A DNA stretch of 64,000 bases from CAIQPV01 sp964480365 (GCA_964480365.1 CAYZPM010000013.1:17462-81461), one strand, 5' to 3'. Positions 53,139 to 62,306 are shown, counted from the first letter of the stretch. The notes: a model not told the origin generated them from the sequence alone. Made by a program: numbers and translations.

Positions 53139-54137
53139 ATGTACTACATCGTAACCGGCGCAGCCGGGTTTATCGGTTCCAATCTGGTCAAAGCGCTGAA
53201 TGAGCGCGGCGAGAGCAACATTATCGCGGTTGACAATCTCAAGTCCGCCGACAAGTTCAAGAATCTGGCGGACTGCGACATTGCCGATTATCTGGACAAG
53301 GAAGATTTTCTCGGCAAGCTGGCGGACGGTTTTTTCGATGGACTGCTGACTGCGGTGCTGCATCAGGGCGCGTGTTCCGACACCATGGAAACCGATGGCC
53401 GCTACATGATGAAGAACAACTACCGCTATTCGCTGGAACTGTTGAATTATTGCCAGAATGAGGAGGTTCCTTTCCTGTATGCCTCTTCCGCTTCGGTGTA
53501 CGGAGGCGGGGCGAAGTTCAAGGAGAGCCGCGAGTACGAGGCGCCGCTCAATGTGTATGCCTATTCTAAATTTCTGTTCGACCAGGTGGTGCGCCGTCGC
53601 TGGAGCAGGCGCAGCGCGCAGATTGTCGGCCTGCGCTATTTCAATGTGTATGGTCAGCGTGAGCAGCACAAGGGGCGCATGGCCTCGGTGGCTTATCACT
53701 TGTTCAATCAGTACCGTGCCGATGGACATGTGAAACTGTTTGAAGGATGCGATGGCTATGCCAATGGCGGACAGTTGCGCGATTTCGTTTCGATTGATGA
53801 TGTTGCCAAAGTCAATATGCATTTCCTCGACAACCCCGGAAAATCCGGTATTTTCAATCTCGGCACCGGGCAAGCACAGAGCTTCAACGACGTGGCAGTG
53901 GCTACCGTCAACACCCTGCGTGCCAGCCAGGGCGAAGCTGCTCTAACGCTGGAAGAACTGTGCCAGCGGGAATTACTGCGTTACATTACTTTTCCTGAGC
54001 AGTTAAAGGGAAAATACCAGAGCTATACCCAAGCCGACATGAGCGCGCTGCGCGCAGCCGGATATGCCGAGCCGTTCCTGAATGTGGAGCAAGGCGTGGC
54101 GCGCTATGTGAATTATCTGTTGCGCATGTCAATTTGA
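53139..54137 (+). CDS. hldD: ADP-L-glycero-D-manno-heptose 6-epimerase
   Basis: 332 aa. SDR start MYYIVTGAAGFIGSNLVKAL, active-site YAYSKFLFDQVVR (YxxxK), and the family text RYFNVYGQREQHKGRMASVA. Final step in making ADP-L,D-heptose. In frame after its TGA are 20 more codons, lysine-rich, ending DVKTDKQ; possibly a relic. Confidence 0.95.
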   Translation: MYYIVTGAAGFIGSNLVKALNERGESNIIAVDNLKSADKFKNLADCDIADYLDKEDFLGKLADGFFDGLLTAVLHQGACSDTMETDGRYMMKNNYRYSLELLNYCQNEEVPFLYASSASVYGGGAKFKESREYEAPLNVYAYSKFLFDQVVRRRWSRRSAQIVGLRYFNVYGQREQHKGRMASVAYHLFNQYRADGHVKLFEGCDGYANGGQLRDFVSIDDVAKVNMHFLDNPGKSGIFNLGTGQAQSFNDVAVATVNTLRASQGEAALTLEELCQRELLRYITFPEQLKGKYQSYTQADMSALRAAGYAEPFLNVEQGVARYVNYLLRMSI

Positions 54138-54218
54138 AATATTCCCGTCAAGGCCGAGGTGAAAACGGATAAGAAGGACGTCAAAACCGACAAACAATAA
54201 TTCCCGCAATTCAATAAA

Positions 54219-54252
54219 ACCCCGCCCGGCGCAAGCCACGCGGGGTTTTTCT
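54219..54252 (+). terminator. Intrinsic terminator after hldD
   Basis: ACCCCGC ... GCGGGGT around a loop of 14 bases, followed by TTTTCTTAT. Confidence 0.8.
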
Positions 54253-54290
54253 TATGTTTCGATTTGCATAAACAAACATAAGGACATCTC

Positions 54291-54310
54291 ATTTGTATCC
54301 TGATTTGTAC
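54291..54310 (+). promoter_or_regulatory. ATTTGTAT direct repeats ahead of the two-component locus
   Basis: ATTTGTATCCTG and ATTTGTACAAAC start 12 bases apart. The word recurs at 56512 and four times at 58820-58924, around the same locus, so it may be the site of the local OmpR-type regulator. Confidence 0.35.
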
Positions 54311-54403
54311 AAACGCGATATTTCCCTGATACGCGAGGAGTGAATGATGATGCCACTTGGCTTGCCGTCCCTGCTTTGCTCAGTATCCTTGAAAGGAATT
54401 ATC

Positions 54404-54757
54404 ATGAAGATTAATGCGTCATCCATTATCTCCTGTCTTCCGCCTTTGATTATCGCTGTTGTTGCAAGCGTTGCCATACCATCGTTTGCCATGCCGCAAA
54501 TGAGAGATCAAGGCGAATTGATGCAACTGCAACTCAGGCAATTGCACAGCAGGCTAAAATTGACCGAACAGCAGGAGTCGATTTGGAACTGCGCGGGGAC
54601 TGAAAGACAAAACAAGATAAAATCGCGTCAGGCCAGACTCAGGCAAGTAATCAGGGAAATGTAAAGAAGCCCTCAACGACCCGCAGGCGGATTTACGGGC
54701 GTTGTCCGCTAAAATGGATGCGTGCTCGAACCCATTGAGCTATGGAAAAATAAATAA
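54404..54757 (+). pseudogene. Spy/CpxP-like periplasmic protein, frameshifted
   Basis: From ATG at 54404 (AAAGGA upstream) there is a signal peptide to ~residue 29 (SVAIPSFA), then the LTEQQ motif (53-57). The frame stops at 54662, but EALNDPQADLRALSAKMD, the expected continuation, is read one frame on, and LEPIELWKNK then stop is back in the first frame. One inserted base at about 54662 and two at about 54723 explain this. Such LTxxQ proteins respond to envelope stress and often accompany CpxRA-like pairs, as here. Confidence 0.7.
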
Positions 54758-54778
54758 TTATTTTAATGAAGGGGTGTC

Positions 54779-55483
54779 ATGCTGTCAGTATTGCTTGTTG
54801 ATGACGATATCCAGATACGCCAGTTACTGAGCGATTATCTGTCTGAATTCGGCATGGCTGTGGTTGCTGTGGCCGACGGGAAATTGATGGCAGAGGCTCT
54901 AGTGAAAGGCTCATTCGATCTTGTCATTCTTGACCTGATGCTGCCTGGAGAAGACGGCCTTTCCTTGTGCCGCAGTTTGCGCGCAAAATCCGACATCCCG
55001 ATACTGATGCTCACTGCGCGAGGGGAAACGATGGATCGTGTTGTCGGGCTGGAAGTGGGGGCCGATGATTATATCGTCAAACCTTTTGAGCCACGCGAAT
55101 TGGTTGCCCGTATCCAGACGATATTGCGGAGAACCAAGGGTGGACGTGAAAGCTCTGAAGAGCAGGAAAGTATGGTTTCCTTTGCGGGCTGGCGATTGAA
55201 TTCCGTTTTGCGCCAGGTCATTTCTCCGGAAGAGTTGGTTATTCCACTTTCCAACGCCGAATTTCGTTTGTTAAAAGTTTTTATTGAGCATCCCTGCCGA
55301 GTGTTGACTCGCGATTTTTTGCTCGACCAGGCGCGCGGGCGAAACATGGATTTATTTGATCGCAGCATTGATTTGTTGGTCTCACGCTTGCGTCAGAAAC
55401 TGGGCGATGATTCACGTACTCCCGGCCTGATCAAGACGGTGCGTGGCGAAGGCTATTTGTTCGATGCAAAGGTAACGCGATGA
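54779..55483 (+). CDS. OmpR-family response regulator
   Basis: 234 aa. Receiver: VDDDIQIRQLL, phospho-Asp in LVILDLMLPGEDGLS, Lys in DYIVKPFEPREL. Winged helix ~135-230: PLSNAEFRLLKVFIEHPCRV and LVSRLRQKLGDDSR. ATGA overlap with the sensor kinase. Candidate regulator of the adjoining Ser-rich/FlaG-like genes. Confidence 0.94.
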   Translation: MLSVLLVDDDIQIRQLLSDYLSEFGMAVVAVADGKLMAEALVKGSFDLVILDLMLPGEDGLSLCRSLRAKSDIPILMLTARGETMDRVVGLEVGADDYIVKPFEPRELVARIQTILRRTKGGRESSEEQESMVSFAGWRLNSVLRQVISPEELVIPLSNAEFRLLKVFIEHPCRVLTRDFLLDQARGRNMDLFDRSIDLLVSRLRQKLGDDSRTPGLIKTVRGEGYLFDAKVTR

Positions 55484-56475
55484 GAAAATTGATCCCGGAC
55501 ACGATTTTTTTGAGGCTTTTCCTGCTCTTGTTTGTCACGCTTACGATTAGCCATTTTGTTGGAATGGAATTATTTTCCAGTTTTGATCATCCACACACTA
55601 TTGATCCGGATCATCTGCGACCACATCCATTGAGGTTTCTTGGGTTCATTGTGCGCTTGTCTGGCATTGCGTTGACCGCATGGATAGCGGCACGTTGGCT
55701 TTCCAACCCTATCAATCAAATGGCTAAGGCAGCAAGGGAGCTGGGTGAGAGTCTGGAGCGTGCGCCGTTGGATACGACACGCGGCCCATCCGAAATTCGG
55801 CAGGCATCTATGGTGTTCAACCAGATGCAGGCGCGCCTCAAACAGCAGATTGCGGAGCGCAATCGCTTTTTGGCGGCGGTTTCCCATGATTTGCGTACGC
55901 CGATTACACGGCTTAAATTACGTGCGGAAAAAATTGATGCGCAGGGTTTGCAAGAAGAAATCCGGGGTGACATTAATGAAATGACTGCGATGATAGATGC
56001 GACGCTTGATTATCTGCGTGGCGATGGAAGGCCGGAAGAACCGTGTTATCTGGATGTCTCCGCCCTCATGTATTCCTTGGCAGAAGATGCCGAGGAGCGG
56101 GGAGAGGTCGTGACGGTATCCGGCAATGCTAAACCCATCATGGCGCAGCCTATGGCATTACAGCGTTGCCTGAACAATCTGATCGAAAATGCTTTGCGTT
56201 ATGGAAATCGTGCGGACATCAAGTTGGATGATACCAGCGACAAACTCATCATTGAAATCCATGATGCCGGGGCAGGTATTCCGGAAGATCAGTTGGAGGC
56301 CGTTTTTGCGCCATTTTATCGCCTTGATCAGTCTCGCAGCCGACACACAGGCGGAGTCGGACTCGGACTTTCCATTGCCCGTGATATTGCCCAAAAGGTG
56401 GGAGGAAGTCTTGCCTTGAGGAATGCGCCAGAAGGCGGATTGATCGCCACTTTGGCACTACCCAAGCGGCAATGA
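55480..56475 (+). CDS. EnvZ-like sensor histidine kinase
   Basis: 331 aa. Two membrane segments (~10-28 and ~54-70) bound a short His/Pro-rich periplasmic loop of ~25 residues (FDHPHTIDPDHLRPHPLR). HAMP, then the H-box FLAAVSHDLRTPITRLKLR, N-box NNLIENALRYG, G-boxes DAGAGIPEDQLE and GGVGLGLSIARDIA. The His-rich loop may sense metals or pH; inference. Confidence 0.93.
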   Translation: MRKLIPDTIFLRLFLLLFVTLTISHFVGMELFSSFDHPHTIDPDHLRPHPLRFLGFIVRLSGIALTAWIAARWLSNPINQMAKAARELGESLERAPLDTTRGPSEIRQASMVFNQMQARLKQQIAERNRFLAAVSHDLRTPITRLKLRAEKIDAQGLQEEIRGDINEMTAMIDATLDYLRGDGRPEEPCYLDVSALMYSLAEDAEERGEVVTVSGNAKPIMAQPMALQRCLNNLIENALRYGNRADIKLDDTSDKLIIEIHDAGAGIPEDQLEAVFAPFYRLDQSRSRHTGGVGLGLSIARDIAQKVGGSLALRNAPEGGLIATLALPKRQ

Positions 56476-56664
56476 GTTCTAAGGGTAGACTTGTGCGGGG
56501 GCGTAAACGTTATTTGTACGGCTGATATCAGGGGGGCGATGCTGTAATATTATGAATTTAAGATAATTTATTTTTTTATTTTTTTCTAAAGTATCTTAAA
56601 AATGTGCCGATAAACTTCTAAGCGTTAATTTACGTGTGATTAACTTGCCATCTGGAGGTCTTAC

Positions 56665-57366
56665 ATGAGCACAATCGGCAGTATTTCTGGTTTAAGTAAT
56701 TTGTCCTATGTACAACCTGCATCCAACAGAGCCCAGTCTGCCGGGGGCGATAACGATGGCAACAGCGGGGCAGGACAAGTCGGCCAAATATCGAATTTCA
56801 TGCAAGCAATCATGCAGGCGCTGGGTCAGAGCTTGTCAGGCAGTTCCAGTACATCGTCTGCCACATCGACATCCAATTCAACCGCTACTTCAAGCTCGCC
56901 CCAGAGCTTGCAAGCGGCATTGCATTCATTTATGCACAGCTTGTTTGCAGCACTGCATCAAGCGAATGGACAGAGTAACAGTGCTTCGGCGAGCGGAAAC
57001 AGTACCGATTCGGATGGGGATAATGATGGCAGTTCGTCTGCATCAGGAGTTGCTAGCAGTTCGCCCGCATCGGGGGTTTCTGGTAGCGGTGGCTCCAATC
57101 TGGCAGCTACTCTCCAGAATCTGTTACAGCAACTCTCTTCAAGCAGCCAGAGTACATTGACAGCAGGAAGCAGCGGTAGTACAAATGCGCTCAGTAATTT
57201 GAGTTCCAGCTTTCAGAATTTGATTAATGCATTAGGCTCATCGCAAGGTCAAGGGACATCGACAGCAACCGCGACTCCCACCCTGCAAACATTTTTGCAG
57301 AATTTGCTGCAAGACTTGAATGGCGGTCAGAGTATTTCTGGGGCACTGGTCAACACCCAAGCCTAA
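56665..57366 (+). CDS. Ser/Gly-rich protein, paralogue 1 (unknown family)
   Basis: 233 aa, GGAGG ten bases before ATG. No N-terminal signal peptide. Five short amphipathic helices (41-56, 79-100, 144-160, 174-192, 206-218; e.g. LQTFLQNLLQDLNG) are separated by Ser/Thr linkers. Two acidic stretches, GGDNDGNSG and DSDGDNDGS (115-123), resemble Ca-binding loops. Ends ISGALVNTQA. It is clearly related to the gene at 57964-58707 (same NLSY.QP start, same helices and tail). Function unknown; export without a Sec signal is possible. Confidence 0.75.
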   Translation: MSTIGSISGLSNLSYVQPASNRAQSAGGDNDGNSGAGQVGQISNFMQAIMQALGQSLSGSSSTSSATSTSNSTATSSSPQSLQAALHSFMHSLFAALHQANGQSNSASASGNSTDSDGDNDGSSSASGVASSSPASGVSGSGGSNLAATLQNLLQQLSSSSQSTLTAGSSGSTNALSNLSSSFQNLINALGSSQGQGTSTATATPTLQTFLQNLLQDLNGGQSISGALVNTQA

Positions 57367-57484
57367 TGCATGGTTTCGTGTTTGAAAACAGACTGATCGT
57401 GTGACCGGCCTGTCTATCAATGATGCCTCCGGCCCAATTCGGAGATGTCTGATTGAGATGTATTTGTAAAGAGGCAGAGTAGCC

Positions 57485-57868
57485 ATGAACGTTACCTCAG
57501 TTGCTTCCACATCTGTCCCTATAGGGACGGGGCAAGGTGCGCCGAGTCCTGTTAGCGTTGCCTTGCCTGTCGCTAGCTCTTCACAACCCGTTGCAAACGC
57601 GGCTGCGAGTCCAGCAGCGCCCTCTCCGGCTCAGATTACGCAAGCCGTCAAACAAATAAATGATGCCTTTGCTCAAGGGGGTCAAAATGTTTATGCCACA
57701 TTTGAGTATGATAAAGCGGTAGGCATGGAGGTGATAAAATTCACTGACTCGAATACCAATCAAGTAATCAGTCAGGTCCCCTCAAAAGCCGTTCTTGCTA
57801 TCGCCCAGACTCTTCAAAATTCACAGGGTTCAGGTTCATTAGGGCAGTTGATAAATACTCAGGCATGA
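57485..57868 (+). CDS. FlaG-like domain protein
   Basis: 127 aa with AGAGGCAGAG upstream. A Ser/Ala/Pro-rich N-terminal half (1-50), then a FlaG-like domain: NVYATFEYDKAVGMEVIKFT followed by NTNQVISQVPSKAVLAI. The last residues, LGQLINTQA, match the tails of the two Ser-rich neighbours. No flagellar gene is nearby. Either a FlaG homologue recruited to a new locus or part of a surface structure. Confidence 0.75.
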   Translation: MNVTSVASTSVPIGTGQGAPSPVSVALPVASSSQPVANAAASPAAPSPAQITQAVKQINDAFAQGGQNVYATFEYDKAVGMEVIKFTDSNTNQVISQVPSKAVLAIAQTLQNSQGSGSLGQLINTQA

Positions 57869-57963
57869 ATCGTTGAGTCTGCTCTTGTATGCACGCTCTT
57901 CATCGGATAGTTCTGGATCGCGACATCAGCTTGGTCGCGATCCAGACAAGGGTGCATAGCACG

Positions 57964-58707
57964 TCAGGCTTGAGTGCTTACCAGAGCGCCGCTGATATTT
58001 TGCCCATTACCTATATTCTGATAAAGATTTTGCAAAAAAGATTGTAATGTTGGCGCACTGGTTGCCGATGTATTTTGTCCTTGAGATGCATTCAAAGAAC
58101 TAACCAAAGTTTGAAAGCTGGAATTCAGGTTGCTAAGTGCATTCGTGCTACTCCCTTGTGTACTGGTCGTGCTGGTCGAAGTGGCCTGACTGCTTGCAGT
58201 CAGTTGCTGTAGCAGGTTCTGAACATCGGTAGCCATATTGGAGCCCCCATGATGGCGGTGGTGCCCAATTCCCGATGCAGATGAACTGCCATCGGTGCTT
58301 GTCGCCGTTGTTCCAGAACTGGTCGCTGCCGCCACACTGCCAGTTGCTGTCGTTCCATTGCTGGTTGCCGCTGCTCCATTTGCCTGACCAAGAGCTGCAA
58401 ATAGATTTTGCAAGAATGCCTGCACTGCTGCCTGTGGAGTTTGAGTTGAGTTTGAAGGCGATGTAGAGCTGGACGACGTTGTGCTGGGTGAGGCTGTAGA
58501 AGACGAGGTGCCAGAACTGCCTGACAAGCTTTGCTCTAGCGCCTGCACGATTGAGTTCATGAAGTTAGAATTGCCAACTCCACCAGTGCTTCCGCTACCA
58601 TCGTTATCTCCGTCAGAATCCCCGCCTGAAACCCGCTGGTTCGAATTGGATGTTGGTTGTAAATATGACAAGTTACTTGTACTTGAGACATTGCTGATCG
58701 AGCTCAT
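57964..58707 (-). CDS. Ser/Gly-rich protein, paralogue 2 (unknown family)
   Basis: 247 aa from ATG at 58707 with GGAG upstream. MSSISNVSSTSNLSYLQPTS parallels MSTIGSISGLSNLSYVQPAS of the 56665 gene; helices NFMNSIVQALEQSLSG, AVQAFLQNLFAALGQA, DVQNLLQQLTASSQ and SFLQNLYQNIG correspond. GGDSDGDNDGSGS (28-40) is the acidic loop; a GHHRHHGG His cluster (147-154) is extra. Ends ISGALVSTQA. Convergent to the FlaG-like gene. Confidence 0.75.
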   Translation of the reverse strand: MSSISNVSSTSNLSYLQPTSNSNQRVSGGDSDGDNDGSGSTGGVGNSNFMNSIVQALEQSLSGSSGTSSSTASPSTTSSSSTSPSNSTQTPQAAVQAFLQNLFAALGQANGAAATSNGTTATGSVAAATSSGTTATSTDGSSSASGIGHHRHHGGSNMATDVQNLLQQLTASSQATSTSTTSTQGSSTNALSNLNSSFQTLVSSLNASQGQNTSATSAPTLQSFLQNLYQNIGNGQNISGALVSTQA

Positions 58708-58819
58708 AGGATTCTCCAAAGATATGTAAATCGATTGTCGGAAACAATCAATTCTGGAAATCTATCAACAAATATCTATTTATATGCTGGGAAAAGAAGG
58801 AGAAAAACACCGCAATTCA

Positions 58820-58924
58820 TTTTGTATCAAATTGCAAACAATACTCCAATGAGAAACGCGTCATAACTATTTGTTGCATATATGATTTGTATATGTACGC
58901 CAATTTGTATATAAAGATTTGTAT
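58820..58924. promoter_or_regulatory. Cluster of TTTGTAT words in the divergent gap
   Basis: TTTTGTAT at 58820 and ATTTGTAT at 58885, 58903 and 58917 lie between the minus-strand Ser-rich gene and the plus-strand formyltransferase, in a 367-base AT-rich gap with no gene. Possibly regulator sites. Confidence 0.35.
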
Positions 58925-59074
58925 CAAGATGTTTACAGAAAGGGTACTTTTGACACACATAGGACATGCCTTTGCTTGGTTGTCAGGATTAAATGACCAA
59001 CTCCGATTGGATCATGCAGATTAAGTTATGACTGTGTTTGAAATCTCACATTATTGTTTTATTGATTTACCACA

Positions 59075-59935
59075 ATGAGAACCAAATTTGCAATTGCCAC
59101 AAACGACGCATACCAGTGCGTCCTTGAAACTTTTCTGAAGGCCGGATGGCAGTTGGAGAAACTTTTTGTTTCACCAGAAAACTGGATGGATGACAACAAG
59201 AAAGTGATTGCGCGGGCGCTGGAACTTGGTGCGGCTATTGAATATTCTCCAATAAGCACTCCTGATCTGGCTGATCTTGGGTACCGTGGCTGTACGGCAC
59301 TTATCGTGGCTTGCTATCAGTGGAAAATCCCGGAGTGGAGTCCGTACATCAAGTACGCTGTGAATTTTCATCCATCACCACTACCCGAAGGTCGCGGACC
59401 GTATCCCTTGGTCAGGGCGATACTCGAAGATCGCTCAAGCTGGGCGGTAACTTGTCACCAAATTAACGAGAAATTCGACCAAGGGGATATTCTCGATGTA
59501 GAAAACTTCCCTATCGATCCAGATGAGTGCCATGATTCGCTGCGTCTGAAAGTAGCAATGGCAGCTTCCCGACTTGCCGAGCGAGTCGCTCTTGGGTTTG
59601 AATCCAAATGGCAATCGGCAGTACCACAAGGAACAGGAAGTTATTGGCCGCGCTGGTCAGAGCAGGATCGCGCCATTAATTTTAATCAGCCGGTCAAAAT
59701 AATCATGCGGCAAATCCGCGCATTCGGTGACTTGGAATGCATGGCGAAGATCAACGATGTTACGATATTCATCCATCGTGCGAAAGGCTGGATCGAATCA
59801 CATTCGGCGCCTCCCGGTGCGGTGATGTATGCCAGTAACCTTGCGATGGTCGTTGCAGCAGCTGATGGACACATTGCTATTACCGAATGGAGCTTCAGCG
59901 CTCCGGGTGCAATTACTTCAAACACGAGGCGCTGA
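59075..59935 (+). CDS. Formyltransferase-family protein
   Basis: 286 aa, similar in plan to methionyl-tRNA formyltransferase N-terminal domains: NFHPSPLPEGRGPYP holds Asn97 and His99, and FDQGDIL holds Asp135, the N-H-D catalytic set that uses 10-formyl-THF. The C-terminal part (INFNQPVKIIMRQIRAFGD) resembles the Fmt C domain. Substrate unknown: a sugar nucleotide or another amine. The real fmt is not identified here. Confidence 0.8.
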   Translation: MRTKFAIATNDAYQCVLETFLKAGWQLEKLFVSPENWMDDNKKVIARALELGAAIEYSPISTPDLADLGYRGCTALIVACYQWKIPEWSPYIKYAVNFHPSPLPEGRGPYPLVRAILEDRSSWAVTCHQINEKFDQGDILDVENFPIDPDECHDSLRLKVAMAASRLAERVALGFESKWQSAVPQGTGSYWPRWSEQDRAINFNQPVKIIMRQIRAFGDLECMAKINDVTIFIHRAKGWIESHSAPPGAVMYASNLAMVVAAADGHIAITEWSFSAPGAITSNTRR

Positions 59936-59991
59936 AACGGGTGCCCGGTTATGAGAGCAGAGAGTTAACTTATCAATTTTGGTTATCAATA

Positions 59992-61194
59992 ATGAACACA
60001 AACAGCTGTAATATCTTTGCTTATCTGAAGCTATATCTAATGCTTGGAGCCGTCCTTTCCACTGTTCTGATGGGGGGGTGCGCATCCCCCTCAAAACAAC
60101 AAAAGGTTGATAAATCAAAGGTTGAGCAGCTTGCTACTCGTGGATATGATTCCGGAATTGAGTATGCAACTTCAATTACAAAATTATCATGGGATATTAA
60201 AAATGAATACCGTCAAATCACTATTGTTCAACCTAACCGGGAAGGGAAATATCCATTAGTCATTTATCTGCCAGGGCTTGGAGAATCCAGTGATGCTGGA
60301 GCAGATATGCGTAACGTATGGGCAAAATCCGGATATGTCGTCCTTTCTTTTCAGTCACTGGAAGATGATGAAAACGTATGGTCGTCAAAGGCTGCGCGCA
60401 ATGCCGATTTCGCATATATCAGGCATGAACGATATTCTTCCGAGGTCATATCAGAACGCCTTGATATCTTGACGAAGGTAATTGAATATCTGAAACAACA
60501 TGTCGTATCAGGCGAAGCGGGTATGCAACGCATGGATTTGTCTCACATTGCGATTGTCGGCTTTGATGTTGGGGCCAGCTCAGCGATGGTTATTGCCGGA
60601 GAAGATTATCCAAATGTTTCAAATGCTGACTTGCCGGTTCATGTGGATGCGGTGATCGCCTTGAGTCCCTATGCTGATTTTTCCGGTTCGGCACTCGATG
60701 TGCGTTATCGCAATATTAATTTGCCGGTGCTATCCATTACCAGTGATGCGGATGGAGATATTCATGGAGGCGTCCCGCCATCGCTTCACCAAGCTCCATT
60801 TCAATATATGCCACCCGGAAACAAATATTTATTGTTGTTGGCCGGGGCATCCCATTCTGTCATTGGCAATGAAGATACAGGGAAGTCAACTCTCGCTGAA
60901 GGAGATAGCAAGAATCAACAAACTGAATCTGGCAATACCGGTGAAGGTTCGGGTAGTGGGGGCGGCAGGCGTCATGGCAAAAAAGCATCCAATAGTGGTG
61001 GCGATTCCGGATCACCTTCCCAGCGCGAAGGCGGGAGTTCTCCGACTCAACGCGCTCTTATTGAAGTTGCCATCGAGCAGGTAACGACAGCCTTCCTGAA
61101 TGCTTATATCAAGAGCGACAAATTTTCGCTGGAATGGCTGAACAAAGATGCGCAACCTTGGCTAAATAAAATTGGACAATTGAAAGAAAAATAG
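59992..61194 (+). CDS. Alpha/beta-hydrolase-like lipoprotein with altered nucleophile
   Basis: 400 aa from ATG at 59992. Lipobox VLMGGC with Cys30. Alpha/beta-hydrolase core: YPLVIYLPGLGESSDAGADM, nucleophile elbow IAIVGFDVGASSA where the usual GxSxG is G-F-D-V-G (Asp192), ITSDADGDIHGG, and LAGASHS with the expected His288. A Gly/Ser/Lys-rich insert spans 295-353. Either an enzyme using Asp, or an inactive binding protein at the outer membrane. Confidence 0.75.
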   Translation: MNTNSCNIFAYLKLYLMLGAVLSTVLMGGCASPSKQQKVDKSKVEQLATRGYDSGIEYATSITKLSWDIKNEYRQITIVQPNREGKYPLVIYLPGLGESSDAGADMRNVWAKSGYVVLSFQSLEDDENVWSSKAARNADFAYIRHERYSSEVISERLDILTKVIEYLKQHVVSGEAGMQRMDLSHIAIVGFDVGASSAMVIAGEDYPNVSNADLPVHVDAVIALSPYADFSGSALDVRYRNINLPVLSITSDADGDIHGGVPPSLHQAPFQYMPPGNKYLLLLAGASHSVIGNEDTGKSTLAEGDSKNQQTESGNTGEGSGSGGGRRHGKKASNSGGDSGSPSQREGGSSPTQRALIEVAIEQVTTAFLNAYIKSDKFSLEWLNKDAQPWLNKIGQLKEK

Positions 61195-61442
61195 GGCATC
61201 CGTAATCTGTGGTTGATTATGAATTTCTGGATGAAAATTCACGCGGTATTTAAACCGTATTTCGTGGTTGATTTAGGATTGTGGCCTACTTTTAAAGTTA
61301 AGTTCAGACGCTGTCTGTCAAATTAAATCTGAACGCTACACATTAGAAACTTAGCGCGACCGTCCGGTTTTAGCGCGGGCCAGATGCTCGTACAAGCTTT
61401 GGTCGAGCTGCAATCAAACCATATACCCCCAGAAACGTACTT

Positions 61443-62306
61443 TCATGTACGACTCGTCTGTAAAAACATATTCGCCTCCGAGACAAAACGGCCAAGATCA
61501 CCCAATGATGTAACTGCTTCATCTACTGTGAGTGGTATCGCCTTACCACGCCAATCCTTGGGGTTGTCAAGTTGCGGCGTATCCTCTGTATGCAATATCC
61601 TTTTTGATATTGTATCGGCCAGATAAAGGCATTCGGACAATATACCATTTGCTACCGGCACATCGTGATGTCGACGTATGCATTCCACCAAGGTATCGGG
61701 AAATTGCCAACGTTCAGCAAGCATGGAGCCAACGACAGTATGATCGGCACCGATGAATTCACTTTCGGTGTCATGCAGACGCCGCCCGCTTTCGTCGCTC
61801 GTGTGAAGAGCCTCACGAAACTTATCCACCATGAACTGGGAAAATACCACCTTACCAAAATCATGCAGCAATCCCGCGATGTAACAATCCATCGGATCAA
61901 TCTTTCCGACCGCATGGCTGGTAGCCAATTGTCGGGCAATACCTGCACAAATAAGCGAGTGGCGCAGGTAGAGATCCATATCAAACCCTGCGGCATTGGA
62001 ACTCGGTAAAACTCCGACCACAGCAAAAGAAAGTGCCAGGTTTTTCACCGTGTTCAACCCGAGAAAAACAACTGCATGGTGAACCGATATCACCTTTTTT
62101 GGTAAACCGTAGGAAGCGGAATTTAGCACCTTGAGGATTTTAATCGTCATCACCGGATCTTTCTCAATGATGGCTACGATTTCATTCGGTGCGCAGTTGA
62201 TTTCGCGGGTTAGCTCCAGTATTTTCTGGACGCTTTTAGGAAAGGCCGGCATGCGCTCAACCGCTGCTTCCAGTTTTTTGCTTATTTCCTGTGTTAGGGT
62301 ACCCAT
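61443..62306 (-). CDS. HDOD domain protein
   Basis: 287 aa. MPAFPKSVQKILELTREINC, IIEKDPVMTIKILKVLNSA and FLGLNTVKNLALSFAVVGVL are standard HDOD blocks; DCYIAGLLHDFGKVVFSQFM retains an HD pair. Members act in signalling, often with c-di-GMP networks. About 250 bases (61195-61442) before it hold nothing recognised. Confidence 0.88.
   Translation of the reverse strand: MGTLTQEISKKLEAAVERMPAFPKSVQKILELTREINCAPNEIVAIIEKDPVMTIKILKVLNSASYGLPKKVISVHHAVVFLGLNTVKNLALSFAVVGVLPSSNAAGFDMDLYLRHSLICAGIARQLATSHAVGKIDPMDCYIAGLLHDFGKVVFSQFMVDKFREALHTSDESGRRLHDTESEFIGADHTVVGSMLAERWQFPDTLVECIRRHHDVPVANGILSECLYLADTISKRILHTEDTPQLDNPKDWRGKAIPLTVDEAVTSLGDLGRFVSEANMFLQTSRT

Noticed and set aside
57485..57868. Flagellar locus
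   Set aside because: Only the FlaG-like domain is present; no flagellin, fliD or fliS gene is nearby.
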